In this document: one piece after another, positions 36,382 to 48,143 of the stretch
Numbering within the stretch: the first letter of the stretch is position 1
How the letters are laid out: the number at the start of each line of letters is the position of its first letter
Assembly (NCBI GenBank): GCA_040954595.2
Contig: CM082582.2
Span: forward strand, 12,462,001-12,526,000
Direction of reading: 5' to 3'
Length of the DNA: 64,000 nt
Source: Balanoglossus misakiensis
Taxonomy: Eukaryota; Hemichordata
Program-made: the position numbers and the translations under genes
Notes under the pieces: model-generated
Databases searched by the model: none
Told to the model about the DNA's origin: nothing
What the model saw: the letters and a program-made list of their open reading frames with translations, nothing else

Positions 36382-39300
36382 ATGGCTTCCAAACAGAGTA
36401 AACAGCACGGCCCATTCGAGGAAATTGAACTTAGCGTGTCGGCAAGGTAAGTTTTATCAGAGCGAGTGGATTTGAAATCCTCTCGTAGATATCAGATGTG
36501 AAGCCAATTCCGTCACTCGCAACGATACTATGTACTGTGTACATTTTAGCTAGGTTTAATCAGGGTGTACGGTCCCTCGAGGTTTTCGTAAGTGTGTTAT
36601 TGAGAATTACAAAATGAGGAAGCAGCTATCAGTTTTATTATTTACAAGGCAATGGACTGACTTGCATGGTGTAAGGCGTTATAGTGCAATTATATGTCAC
36701 ATCCTCTTAACATATCTCAGTGAACGGTAATCAGACTGATCTTGGTGATACTGGTTGCCGTTGTTGTTGTCGTCGCCTAATCAACATTTCTTCTTGTTTC
36801 AGTCTCATTATGATTGTCTAAATAATAGCAAAGAGAACACTTAGACCAAAATATTGAATCAATTATTCAAAAATTTAATAATCATATAATATCTCCGTCG
36901 TTACTATGAAACAGTTGATGGAAAATGTTTCACAGGGGTGGACCCATAAATTTACAGAATCGATTTGATAAGGGACATGTTTGTTTGCATGCAGGGCAAT
37001 TAGAGATAGGGACATATTCTCGACGTCGGACCCAAGTAAGTTATCTATTTTTTGTCTTTATAAAGATTCTTAACTAATTCAGTCGTTCGACGTCTCGTAT
37101 TATTCACTCATTTCAGTTCGTGTGTTTGCTTGCTTTGAGCGAGTTTTGGTTTCGGTATACAACGCGATCACGTGACTTACGCGCTCCAACTTGCTACGCG
37201 TTTACTCCACACACGCTATACAGTGAAATGAGACTCTGAAATGTGAAGTATACTTGGAGCAAGTCTAATTCTATCACAATGTATTTATCTGCACAGTGTG
37301 TGTGCTGTATACACAGAAAGTATGCTCAGGCGAGTTCGTTGAGGTAAGTTACAAATCAGGGATTTTCTCCAGACAGATCCTTTGATTATGGCCTCGGGAA
37401 TGAAACATTTCTTCTGCTGAACATAGCAAGGACGACTGTGACTTGTTTTTCAAACTTTTCTAGTCACTGTGGTTAATTAAATTCTACACCGCTCGCACAA
37501 TCTGAATTTTAGGCTGTGTATAAACCGTTAATAGTTTATTAAATACTTGTCATTAAAATTTGCTTGCATTCAAGTACGGAAGAACAGAATCTGTGAAAGA
37601 TTCCCTTTCACCTGATTTCGTTAAGAAGTTTAAACTCGACTACTTCTACAATGAAAGACAAATCTTGAAATTCGAATTGTAAGTACATATAGAAACGCTT
37701 GAAATTAAACATTGTACGCCTGTATGACGTTCGACACCAATTTAAATTTCAAAGTTTGGATACTTTTGGAAGTTTTGGTTTTCTGATACCAAATCTACAA
37801 AAAGATATTACTTTGAGTCATGCGTATAGTAAGTTAAACCTCTCTCCTCCACTGTCAAAAGCAGATATTGTGTTTTAACGATTTGTTTCCTCTTCTAAGG
37901 TATGATAAAGATTCACAAAGCGACAAACTTACTCGACATGTAAGTACAAAATTTCTGCCAAATATCACCATAACTGTCCTTTTGTCCTCAGTCGTCAGTA
38001 TATAAAATGTATTTGATAATTAGAAACACAAATTTCGTTGAAATTTATGTATCGCTTTAAACGATACTTTTCCCCAATAAAATGTCAGTTCTGTTCCATT
38101 TCCAGGATTTTCTTGGTCAGGTCACGTGTTCTCTAGAGGATATTGTCAAAAACAAGATAATACAAAGGCCAATTGAGTAAGAAATAAAATGGTGACTGTG
38201 TTTGTCGATATTAAACTTAACTAGAGAAATTTAAATTTGGTAAAGATTTTTACCACTGGATGTTGCTTGACGGTCACTGAACTATCTTCTTGACCATGTT
38301 TTCCTTACAGATGCAAAGGTCTTCTTCGTGGCCACGATGGTGGTACTATGATTATATCTGTCGAGGATGTCGGGCAGTGTAATGTAAGAGAAAGTCACCG
38401 TACCCTTCTCTGCAGTCACGTCCAAATATTCTCCTAGAATAAGTTAAACATTTCTTCTAATCCCATTTATGCAAATATTTTTGTAAACATGACGTCTTTG
38501 ACGATCTGCTCTCATTTGGGAAACCAAACCGTTATTATACAAAAATAGGATTTTTTTACCATCACACAAATTGGCATCACATTATATGTGTGCATTTCTT
38601 TTTTCAGGACATCATCACCTTACAGTTCAGAGCAGAAGGTCTTGACAAAGTGGACTGGTTTGGACATGCCGATCCTTACCTCACATTTTATAGAATAAAT
38701 CTAGACAATAGGTATGCAGAGAGAGCGAGCGAGAGAGAGAGTGAGAGAGAGAGAGAGCGAGAGAGCGAGAGAGCGAGAGAGACAGACATAGACAGAGAGA
38801 CAGAGACAAAGAGAGAGAGAGAGATGGCTAGACAGACGGTCGGACTGATTGCCACAGACGGGGTATCTATGTGTATCTCATTCAATGAACTAAATTATCT
38901 CTTCATCTGTCTATCTTAATTTAGTTCCACAATTGTCTATCGGACCGAGATTATACTGAACACATTACACCCGGAATGGCAACAGTTTACACTACCTTTG
39001 AAGACTCTGTGTGCTTGTGACTTTGATCGGACAATTCACATCACTTGTTGGGACTGGAACAGACAAACACGGTATGTTGTCGAATACCTTTCCAATTGCA
39101 CGGCCCTCTCGGACAAATTGCGCTTAAATCGACCTGTTGACATTTTTCAATCCATTCATTTAAAAAATGTGTTTCGCAGTCAAGCAAAGAACTTTCACTT
39201 GTTGCAGAGATGTGTGTATTGGTGAATGCGATGTAACTGCGAGTCAACTCAAACAGCAACGGATGAGTTCAACAGACGGATTCAAGGTAACCGAATTTTG

Positions 39301-41128
39301 GAGTTTGGCGCTAAATAATTCCTGTGAGATCTCTCGTGACTAGGCTCGGTTTATATATATGGGATGACTTTGTCATAGGACAAAGGATAATTGTTAAATG
39401 ATAATTGCATCTCAGAAACAAACAGGTACGTCCGCACCAGAACTATAACTGTGCAATCATTCATTTATCACAGCTCGTTAATTTTCAACGGAAAGAAAAG
39501 TCTTCCAAATATGACAACTCTGGAAAGCTTGTCCTGGTGAAATGTGAGATGGAGAAAAAATATTCCTTCCTTGATTACACAACGAGCGGTCTGCGAATCC
39601 ATTTCACAGCTGCGTTAGACGTCAGTATTTTCAGTGGTAAGCAGAGACTTTAGACTTACTTCAAGTCTGTGATATACTAAGTTATTTGTCGTTTCACCTG
39701 TTTGTCACGTTACAATTCTAAAATCTAATACGCTAATTTTCATGATTAGAACATGAGAAAGATGCTGAGAAGGCTCTGGTCTCACTACGACAATCCATCG
39801 AATACTTCGACCAAAGCAAAATTATCCGTACCCTTGGCTTTGGTGGACGATTGGAAACAGCTCGGGACTCAGAACCGGAAGTGTTCTTTTTGGTAGGTAT
39901 TCAGATCACTGAGTGCAAAGATAAATGAAAGCGGTCATCTCAAAATTGGTGGACAGGCCACTCGACAGCTTCCAGGATTAACCAACATCTCAGATTTCTA
40001 GTAGAAAAGGGATTCGTCTCTCTGTATCTGTTAGAACCTCGGAAAACTTTGCTCGAAAGGGGTTATGCAAATCACAATCGTAGTGCGATTGTTTTCAGAA
40101 TGACTCCAATCCATGCTGCGAAGGTGTTGACGGAATTATCACTTCATACAAAAGGGTGTTAAATAGTTCCATACAGGCATGGGAAGCAAACATCCTTCCT
40201 GTCATCAAATACGTTGAAAAGTAGGTGCATATTGGATTATATCTATCCTAAATAAAAGATATATATTGTTGTGTAAAAACTTGAAGTGTAGCCAACCACA
40301 CGCAAACAAACACACGTTCATGAACCTCACCTTTGTCGATAGATTTGCACGAGATCACCATGAAGACGGCACATACTTTGTCCTGCTGATTCTCGTCCAA
40401 AACTACGCCGCCAACGACACAGCTAAGATACGAGACGTGATCAAACAGGTTTGTGACACTATGGAATATAAATTTCTTCGGTCGTTTGCATCAAACAAAA
40501 TGAAAAAAATGGTTTATGACATATCTGACAGAAATGGATTAAATCCACAGTACCACAGTAGCTGTGTTTTTTTCTGTATTTTGTCACGTGACTATTGTGG
40601 AATTTGAACAGTGTCGCGGTGTTAATTTTTTTAACAGGTATCGTCTGTTCCGCTATCAATAATCATCCTAGGAATTGGAAGTAATCAGTTTGCAGGTAAG
40701 GACATGAAATCAATGTTTTTGAGTTATATCGTGGTGCACAAAAGGTACAAGTTAGTAACATCTAGAGTTTGAATGCTGTGTGTTTCATTGCGTTGCAGCT
40801 TTACGAGAAATAGAAAATGAAAATGACTCTTCTGCTTCAGATGACGAGAGACAGGGCAAAGACATCCTACATGTAAGTACATGTACATGTATTGTCGCAT
40901 GAAAATAATTTTCAATCCAAAAAATAGCTAAGTAAATTTAAAATCGTTTGGTTGTGAAAACGTTTCCGATTTTTGTCTTTTTCATAGTTCGTGAAACTCC
41001 AAGATTTCATGGATCAAAGTGGTAACGTTGTAAGTGGTGACCGACTAGCAGGGGAAGTATTCAAGAAACTGCCTGACCAGTGTCTCCATTGGATGACATG
41101 TAATGACATCGTGCCACGATACAAGTAG
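36382..41128 (+). CDS. Copine-like protein, 17 exons, 525 aa, degenerate copine/vWA metal site
   Basis: Exons: 36382-36446, 36995-37035, 37297-37343, 37575-37678, 37900-37939, 38106-38176, 38311-38383, 38608-38711, 38925-39071, 39208-39286, 39474-39636, 39750-39892, 40099-40220, 40343-40448, 40638-40695, 40799-40872, 40988-41128. All have GT-AG borders and compatible phases. Copines are Ca2+-dependent phospholipid-binding adaptors with two C2 domains and a C-terminal copine (vWA-like) domain. C2A (about 12-140) keeps Asp26, Asp28 and Asp34 (DRDIFSTSDP). C2B (about 148-270) keeps Asp163 and Asp169 (DWFGHADP). The copine domain (about 290-480) is recognised by YSFLDY, ALGFG-like TLGFGGRL, GVDGII, YFVLLI and SIIILGIG. 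Its metal motif is altered: the usual DFTAS is DVSIF (306-310) and the usual TDG is VQN (418-420). It is also about 12 residues shorter after the first motif. Probably membrane binding is kept while the classical metal site is lost. Confidence 0.92.
38716..38826. repeat. Imperfect (GA)n-rich microsatellite in a copine intron
   Basis: A GA-rich tract with interspersed GC, GT and CAGA units begins five bases after the donor of copine exon 8. Open frames through it are not coding. Confidence 0.9.
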
Positions 41129-41260
41129 TGACGTATTTTCTGCAATTGTACAAATACTGTATGATACTGGCGATTCTGTATAAACTGGTTCAATATAAGA
41201 TTTCAGTTCTAATAGATTCTATCTGTTTGGGAAGATTGGTATAGCTAGAAGAAGTATTTG

Positions 41261-42160
41261 CTAATTAGACATATCCAGACACACTTTGTAGTCGCCATTC
41301 ACTTTCTTCCACATCATGAGAGTGTTGATTGTGTTAGCGATGGTACCGTCTCGTGCAAGCACGTGTATCCGCAGCACCTGGTATGCTAATGCGCCGTCTG
41401 GAGAAGCGTGGAACGTTTTGATATCGACCTTGTATGTCTTGGGAGGTGCTTTTGCGCGTTCTTGTAATTCTTGTGTCAGAGCTGATCATGAGAAACGAAT
41501 CAAAAACAGACGGTTTAACATGTCCGTTGAAAAATGCACTTTCACACCGAGAATAAAAATATGGGAGAACTTTTCTGATCCATCCGATTCTTGTGACCAC
41601 TTGTGCCCTGTCGTTTTCAGCATATTGTATATTTCTAGATATTTTGGGTTGATAATGTGATAATCTCTTGACCTGTTGACGTACAAGGACACGTGCTGAC
41701 CCAATATTTCAATCTGACATATCGTCCGAATTTATAATATGCGATGAGATTACGGTACGATTACAACTAGTGCCACTGCTAAATGGTTTTAGTAATACAT
41801 TGCACTCACAACAAAATGACGCATCAATGTGTAGTTTTAAAAGAGAGACGGTATTTCAATGGATGGACAAAGATATTTTTGGGGTACAAGAGACGGCATA
41901 TTTGTTTTCCGACTTCTGGTCGGTAAATCGTTGACCCACACTGAGCTGCCAAGTGGTGCAGTGTTGTAACCTTGTGGTGGTCGTTCAGTAAGTGACCAAA
42001 CTCACTCACCTTGCTGACCGTTCATAATATCCTTTCCCGCCAAGACCAACTGACAGTCTTCGGAGTAAAATTCGGGTAACTCTCGAAACAGTCCTGCGTT
42101 AAAACGATCCGTGATTTGCTGAAGCTTTTCAGCCAGGAGCGTTTCTAAATCGGACGCCAT
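41261..42160 (-). CDS. NTF2L-3: NTF2-like (SnoaL/DUF4440-type) protein, 123 aa
   Basis: Two exons on the minus strand, 42160-42010 (151 nt) and 41481-41261 (221 nt), joined in phase 1 (G|GTGAGTGAG, acceptor GATCAG). The lengths are identical to NTF2L-2, and the first exon matches NTF2L-1 as well. The protein begins MASDLETLL, has FNAGLF and FYSEDCQLV before the intron, ASPDGALAY after it, and ends YKVCLDMSN. It is a divergent paralogue of the other two. The gene converges on the copine gene: only 132 bp separate the two stop codons. The start is supported by the shared MASD. Function unknown beyond the fold family. Confidence 0.82.
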
Positions 42161-42670
42161 ACCCACTCAGTTTTTGTCACTGCGAACGCTTGGAAAATGG
42201 GGGCGCCCTGCCCGGGTCCGTTGAAATGCGCCGGCGCAGACACATCGTGTCAGAAGATATGTCACCAGTAAAATAAATGGGATTGTCAATTTTAATGCAA
42301 AATATCGGACAAATTACCACGCGACATGTTTTATGTTAACATTACCAAACATGGTTACTTCGCCGGTTGGGGTGGGGGTCAGAAGGGATAGACGGTGGGG
42401 GTTGGGTTCTGATTCAGACTAGTATAAGTGGGTTGAAATTTGTACAATCTGCGCTCGGACGATGTGAAAATTGGGTAACAAACTTTCATACAATTATCAC
42501 TGAACTGATTGTATTTCGCTAGCGGTATAGGTACAGTACATATCAGCAAAAACAAAATTATTTGAGAAGGATAATTCATGCACTACCCTAGCAAAAACTA
42601 TACAAAGAAAGAAAATGTTCCAAAGTAACCAAAATGTATACGTAAAGAAGCGGTGCGGGTTGTCGCAGTC

Positions 42671-43983
42671 CTAGTTGAACATATCAACGCAGACATAGTA
42701 CTTTCCATCTACTTTCTTCATGGTGATCATGTTATTTCCTGGGTCCAAGTCTGTTCCATCGGGTTTGGTCATTTTGACACGTGCAATCAGATAGGCCAAT
42801 TCTCCATCCGGGGATCCATGCAAATGCTGGATGTCGTATGCCAGAGTCTTCGCCCCGCTGTCTACAAAGTCCTTGCAGATTTTCTGGACAGCTGTCAAAA
42901 ACAAGTGGAGATATGTCAACTATTTTGAAGAACGACATAGTCTGACATTAGTAAACAAAATTGTGTTAACTGTAAGCAGGCATACCGTAGATGTATTTCT
43001 TTTGTCATACGTTAGAGTAATATTCACAGAACAAACCCCAAGGGAAACTAGAAGAAGTGGGACGTAAGCGAAACACCGAGGTCACGGTGCCCTAGTAATA
43101 GCTACTGGCTCTCCGCGTCACATCTATCACTGAACAGTACAAATAGGAATCCATCAGATGTCCAAAAAGGCTTTTATATTTGTCTGCACTTTGTATACTT
43201 AGCGCACTGTTCAATTTGCACAGACATGATGCATGAGCTATCATGTCTACACATACCCTTAACCCTACACATGGAGTAATGCGCCCCGAAGCATCGACAC
43301 CAATTTTCCTTCATCGGAGTGCCTTGCTTGGCCCCCGGCTGGTTCATTATCCTCCCCTGCCTCCCAACTTAGAGGTGCTTGATTGACCTTCCGACACAAA
43401 AAGTACATAATGGATGGACATCTGGTGCCGTTACATGTATACACTGGTTTTCAGCTGGCCTTGTTTCGAACAATGGATAAAAGCGTCTCACATTTTCTAC
43501 TGCGATATACGTCACTTTCGTGAATCAAATATACTGTACAGTACGCTGAACTATAGGCGTCAAATGGTTCGCGTTGAAAAACTGCGATGTCCATTCATCA
43601 GTTAACTTATTCACATTTAAACTTCCAGTCATAATCAGGGGTTGATATTTATACGTTTGTCTATACCCACCAGGGAGCTAATTTAAATGGACCAAATTAA
43701 GTTTGAAGGGAAATGAAAACGATGCAAAAAGTGGTAGTTTATTTTTTAATGCTATATATGGGATATCTGATGTCCCCTTGCAAGCAAAAGTGTAGGATAG
43801 CAAAGTAAAACACCATGGATAAAGTGACTCACCTTCACGCCCTATTCCGATGGGCTTTTTTGGCCCAACACTTTGGCAGTCTTCGGTGTAACAGTCAGAC
43901 ACTGCTTTAAAATCCCCGGCGTTATATGCATCCATCAGAGCCTTGTAACGAGCGGTCACAGCTGCTTTCATATCTGATGCCAT
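42671..43983 (-). CDS. NTF2L-2: NTF2-like (SnoaL/DUF4440-type) protein, 123 aa
   Basis: Two exons on the minus strand, 43983-43833 (151 nt) and 42891-42671 (221 nt), with a phase-1 intron at the same codon as its paralogues (donor G|GTGAGT, acceptor TTGACAG). It begins MASDMKAAV, has YNAGDF, CYTEDC and GIGRE before the intron, GSPDGELAY after it, and ends YYVCVDMFN. An ATG 57 bp further upstream is in frame, but MASD is preferred by comparison with NTF2L-1 and NTF2L-3. It lies head-to-tail with NTF2L-3, 510 bp upstream of it. A ligand-binding or enzymatic role is possible; nothing in the sequence decides. Confidence 0.85.
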
Positions 43984-45208
43984 GTTGGTTGTTTGGAGGA
44001 TCGACTTTTTTCTTTCTTTCCAGAGATGAAGCGAGCACACAGTACGTACTCCTACACGTAATGCAGTCTGGTTCCAGATCGCTTATGCAGTGATGAATTG
44101 TGGGAAAACCATCTCTTTGCTAGATGCATTAGCACCATGGTCATTATGCTAAGGTCACTGTACCTTGGAAATTTGAGATAGCCAATCAAACATTTTCCCG
44201 GTATGTAAATTGCGGGAGATTGTATGCATTTAATTGGCTGCACTGTTGCTTACCCTAGCTTTTTTAAAACAGTTCTGGCCTGAGAAAATTCAGACTATTA
44301 GGAAAAGAACCCCTCTTATTTATACTGACGTTAAGTAGTTTCATTCTCTCGCGGAAGACAGATGAGACCGCTGTCTAACAACCATGGTGGTCAAACCAAG
44401 AAGGGATATTAATTCCTTCTGTCAGTGGATAAAGAATGCTTGTCGTCCAGTCTGCAGTTATGGGTCCCACACGACACTGTTAATAGCAGGTCATAGTAGG
44501 CGCAAAAGTGTAATAAACACACTGCAAAATCACAAAACTACAATAAAATACACACGGGAAAAAACCTTCACCGTTTCCATGAAAATGTGTCATATTCGTA
44601 CCTGATAAAAGGCAAGAGCTGGTGAAATAAAATATTTTTGAAGATTATTTATCGTTCCTTTCTACTCTCCCATTGTGGACATGGTGCGAAGACAGTCTTC
44701 ATGCAGACATGGTGCATGAAAGTGTATTAAAGAAATGTTCAATTTTGCAAATAGTTAAGTATTAAATATGTGGCATATTTCAAAGAGATGATTCAACATT
44801 ATCCGGCCATACAGACAAGATACACATGATCTGTACACAGTGGTGTTGATGTCACAATTAAAGTCAAAGAATTTATCAACTACAATTTTCCCCTTTTAAA
44901 CTATTTATATTGGAAGAAAACAGTTGGAGACCACTAGATAGATTTCATTTATGACGAAATAATTCACGGAATATAAACAAAATGGCTGACTCGTATCGAG
45001 TGAGGGCGAGGGCTCACTGGCATGCCAACCCCGGTGAACCAATCAGAGTCGCGGTCTCAAGACCACTGGGGTCGTTGTCCCTTGCATGGAAAGCGCCCTC
45101 TTTGTCCAATGTGAGCCTACGCCAAGAGTTACCGACATCATTTGGCGATCAGAATAAAGATTCAGTTGACTTTTTAGACCAGCACCAGTCGCACAATGTT
45201 AAATTAAA
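43984..45208. other. Intergenic: NTF2L-2 promoter side and GSS-A 3' side
   Basis: Contains the upstream region of NTF2L-2 and the 3' flank of GSS-A. No additional gene recognised. Confidence 0.6.
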
Positions 45209-48143
45209 TCACACAAGAAATGGACTGTCGATTACAGCAGTTCGATGGGAGAAGCTTCCTTCATTGACGGATTTTAATTTTGTCCGCAGAATGTGATCAC
45301 ATGTCTTGTTGTACAAGACCTCTTCACCTTTGCTGGAGAGAAATGTGAAAAAAAGTTTGTTTTTAGAAATTGAGAATCAAATCGACACGAACTTCAAGCT
45401 ATGGGTTGTTTTATGAATGAGGTAGTTTGCCTCAAAGAGATCTCCAAATCTCTCATTAAAGATCTTTTACAGATGTCACCTTCATATCAAAACTAACCTG
45501 ATAATTGTGCCAAATATGCCCAGCTCGCTGACCATTTCTTGCAGTTCAGGTTCAATCTGGCTTTGGATTGGATAATTGTGCACAACAAATGGAGTCACTC
45601 GATCCATCATGATGTAGCAAGATCTTCTAGAGTCCTGGCCAACCTCTTTCAGTTTTGAGACCATTGCTTGACTAAAAAGATTATTTCCTTGAAGAAGAAA
45701 AAAGGCAATCAGATGGTTTCTGGTTAATTGTTTTTTGCGTTTTGGATTTTTTATGTGAAGGAAGGTGATTTATGATGTACTACTGAAATAGAGTCAATGA
45801 TGAACAATTAAATTTTTTCTAAAATACCTCCACTCTCTCTTTGTGGTTTGAGAATATATCTGTCAGGATTTGCCATTGCTGTCTGGACAGCGTCATCACC
45901 ATCTGCATCCTGTAAAAAGATTGCAAACTGTAAAGAATGTTATCATATGGTATTACAATTGAAAAGTACATCACGTACAGCTAATGGAGTTTTGAAATAG
46001 CTTGGAGTTATAAACTGACCATGTCTAACGAATACAGCCTGACAAATGTATCCCTAATTCGTTGAACTGCAGCAGTTGGATTTTTGAAATATTTCTGGAA
46101 TCTCTCCATGGCACCAGGTCTGGATAATTCCTGCTGGACTTTCTTTGTTCCTGCTAGATGGTATCCAATTGACGGACATTTGATGGCAAGAGATTTTTCC
46201 ATCATCAGTCGAACTTGCCAATCCTTGGAGGAAATTGTACATATAGACATACATATAACTAAAATGACATCAGTGACTCAGAGTACAGTAGATTTCAATT
46301 ATGGAACTTTTATGAACCAAAAGTTCACTATACAGAAACTTCCAAAAAATTTCCAGGAATTTAAAACAAACTTCCAGTAACTTCAAGTTACTTTTAATGG
46401 TTTTTTTTTTACTTTGCATGGGAATTGAGAACCTCTGATATTGTGTATGAATATGTTGATGACAATGAAGATGTAAAGACAATTCAAGAATTGAAATTAC
46501 CTTTTCTGTCACATAATGAACTGGGTCATATCCATAGCGAAAGTATACTATGGCAACTTCGTAGTTGTCACTGAAGGTAAAATAATTTTCAAAAGGGAGT
46601 TATGAAATTCTAAAGACTATTTTGGCATGTTAATTATGGTAATAACAGCACATTATGGCTGAAACGAGTTTTTGGCATAATGCTAATACCAACAACTCAG
46701 AAATAATTATACCAGTAAAAAACAAAATCTGCTAATTATCAAGTTATTAGCATTCAATTACTTACATGACGAGCTTATTACCATCTAATTTTGCTCTCTG
46801 TACCATATCACTAAATTGCCGTCTTATTATTGGAATAGATCTGTTGATTTCATGAATTTTATACTCCAACCAACGATGGTCTGTTATATTCCATGATACT
46901 TCTTCAATGAAAAACAAGATGGCCGCCCTGAAAATGAAAAATGAACCAGGCCTTAACATTCAAGATCAAAGACATGCATTAATCATATTGGATTCATAAT
47001 GCAACCGTAAACTTTGAATTGTTTTGACTGAATTGTGAGTTTGTGACACGTATTCTTCATTCTACATACTTTGGGTTGCCATAGTAACTCCAGGCCTCAA
47101 CAAAACCTTCTGCTAATTTGTCTACAGCCTTACTATCTGGTAATGTGGCAGCCATTTCAGACAGTCCAAGATTTTCAAGATTGAATCTGAAAGATACAAA
47201 ATATTTATGATGATGATGATGGTATGAGAATTTCTGAGATATGATTCTCAAATATGATTTAGTCATATAACACCCATTCCAAAATCATTTGCTCTCGCTT
47301 AATAATTAATAACTGAGAAACTTGCTACCTGTGTAAATGAGTAGCCTGTGCTCCAAGTCCAGCCAATCCACTGGCAAAGGTGTTGATTTCAATCTGACAC
47401 AGTTTGATATTACTTAAGTCACTTTTGGGAGCATCTTTACAATCAAACATGTAATCAGATCGTATTGCGTCAAGTGTGATGGTCTGTTGAAATAATAAAT
47501 ACAAACCATATTTTATTTTTAGTATAGAAAAATATCATGTAGATCAAAAGATTCTTTTATTTGTTTGATCCAAGCAAATTCAGTCATAAATTTTGAATCA
47601 TTCCAAATACCTGAGCTGGTACATTCTTGATGTAAACTTCTTCATAGATGTCAAAAAGTCTCTTGGTAAAATCATCATGTCTCATGACACTGAAAGAAGC
47701 AAAGGATTATAATTGTATTGATGATGGGAAAAAAAACTCAGACTCAGTCTAATCACATCATATTACCCTTTCACTTACATGTAAAAATCAAGTCACTAGT
47801 TTTTGAGGATTTGATTTTTTTCACTAAAAATATGACACTGCTAAACTACAGTTGAAGAGAAATCCACTTACTTGCTGAGAACTTGCTTCAGATATTCATA
47901 GTCGTGGCTGATACCATGCATCAGTAAATTGATATCCTTCTGCACAGCAAGTGCCTGTTCAAACAAGTGTCTGGGAACAACTGAAGGCAACAGTGTGTGT
48001 GGTGTATAACACACGACTTCTGATGATGTTGGTGATTCAACACACCTCATGACAATTCCATGTATATTTGCATAATCCTTGCTTTGCGAGACAATGTCTT
48101 CTAAAACGTCTTCTCTAAGTGGTAGTTGAGTACAGCTATGCAT
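45209..48143 (-). CDS. GSS: GSS-A: divergent glutathione synthetase paralogue, 484 aa
   Basis: Ten exons (minus strand): 48143-47872, 47689-47611, 47483-47329, 47186-47070, 46927-46766, 46570-46501, 46223-46020, 45909-45828, 45687-45498, 45332-45209; all phases join. Glutathione synthetase is a cytosolic homodimeric ATP-grasp enzyme that joins gamma-glutamylcysteine to glycine. Conserved here: Arg125 (IRSDYMF), EIN at 149-151 (human Mg ligands Glu144 and Asn146), [20 protein letters not shown] (Lys374, Glu378). Changed here: the glycine triad is Ser379-Gly-Gly; the pocket TISAS of human is TFASG (152-156), losing both serines; the catalytic A-loop, DGGVAAG in human and in GSS-B, is EGSFSHR (468-474). 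No stop or frameshift, so the gene looks maintained. It may have a different acceptor, low activity or a regulatory role. Tandem with GSS-B. Confidence 0.93.

Noticed and set aside
38590-38919. 109-codon frame with a long ER-rich run.
   Set aside because: The first 35 codons are copine exon 8; the rest is GA-repeat intron read past the splice donor at 38712.
41316-41660. 114-codon plus-strand open frame.
   Set aside because: Antisense to the second exon of NTF2L-3, whose minus-strand frame matches its paralogues.
43984-44040. Alternative upstream ATG for NTF2L-2 adding 19 residues.
   Set aside because: The two paralogues start at the MASD position, and the extra residues (CSLHLWKERKK) match neither.
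44982-45296. 104-codon plus-strand open frame.
   Set aside because: Its 3' part is antisense to the last coding exon of GSS-A (45209-45332), which has a homologous C terminus and correct splice phase; the plus frame has no recognised family.
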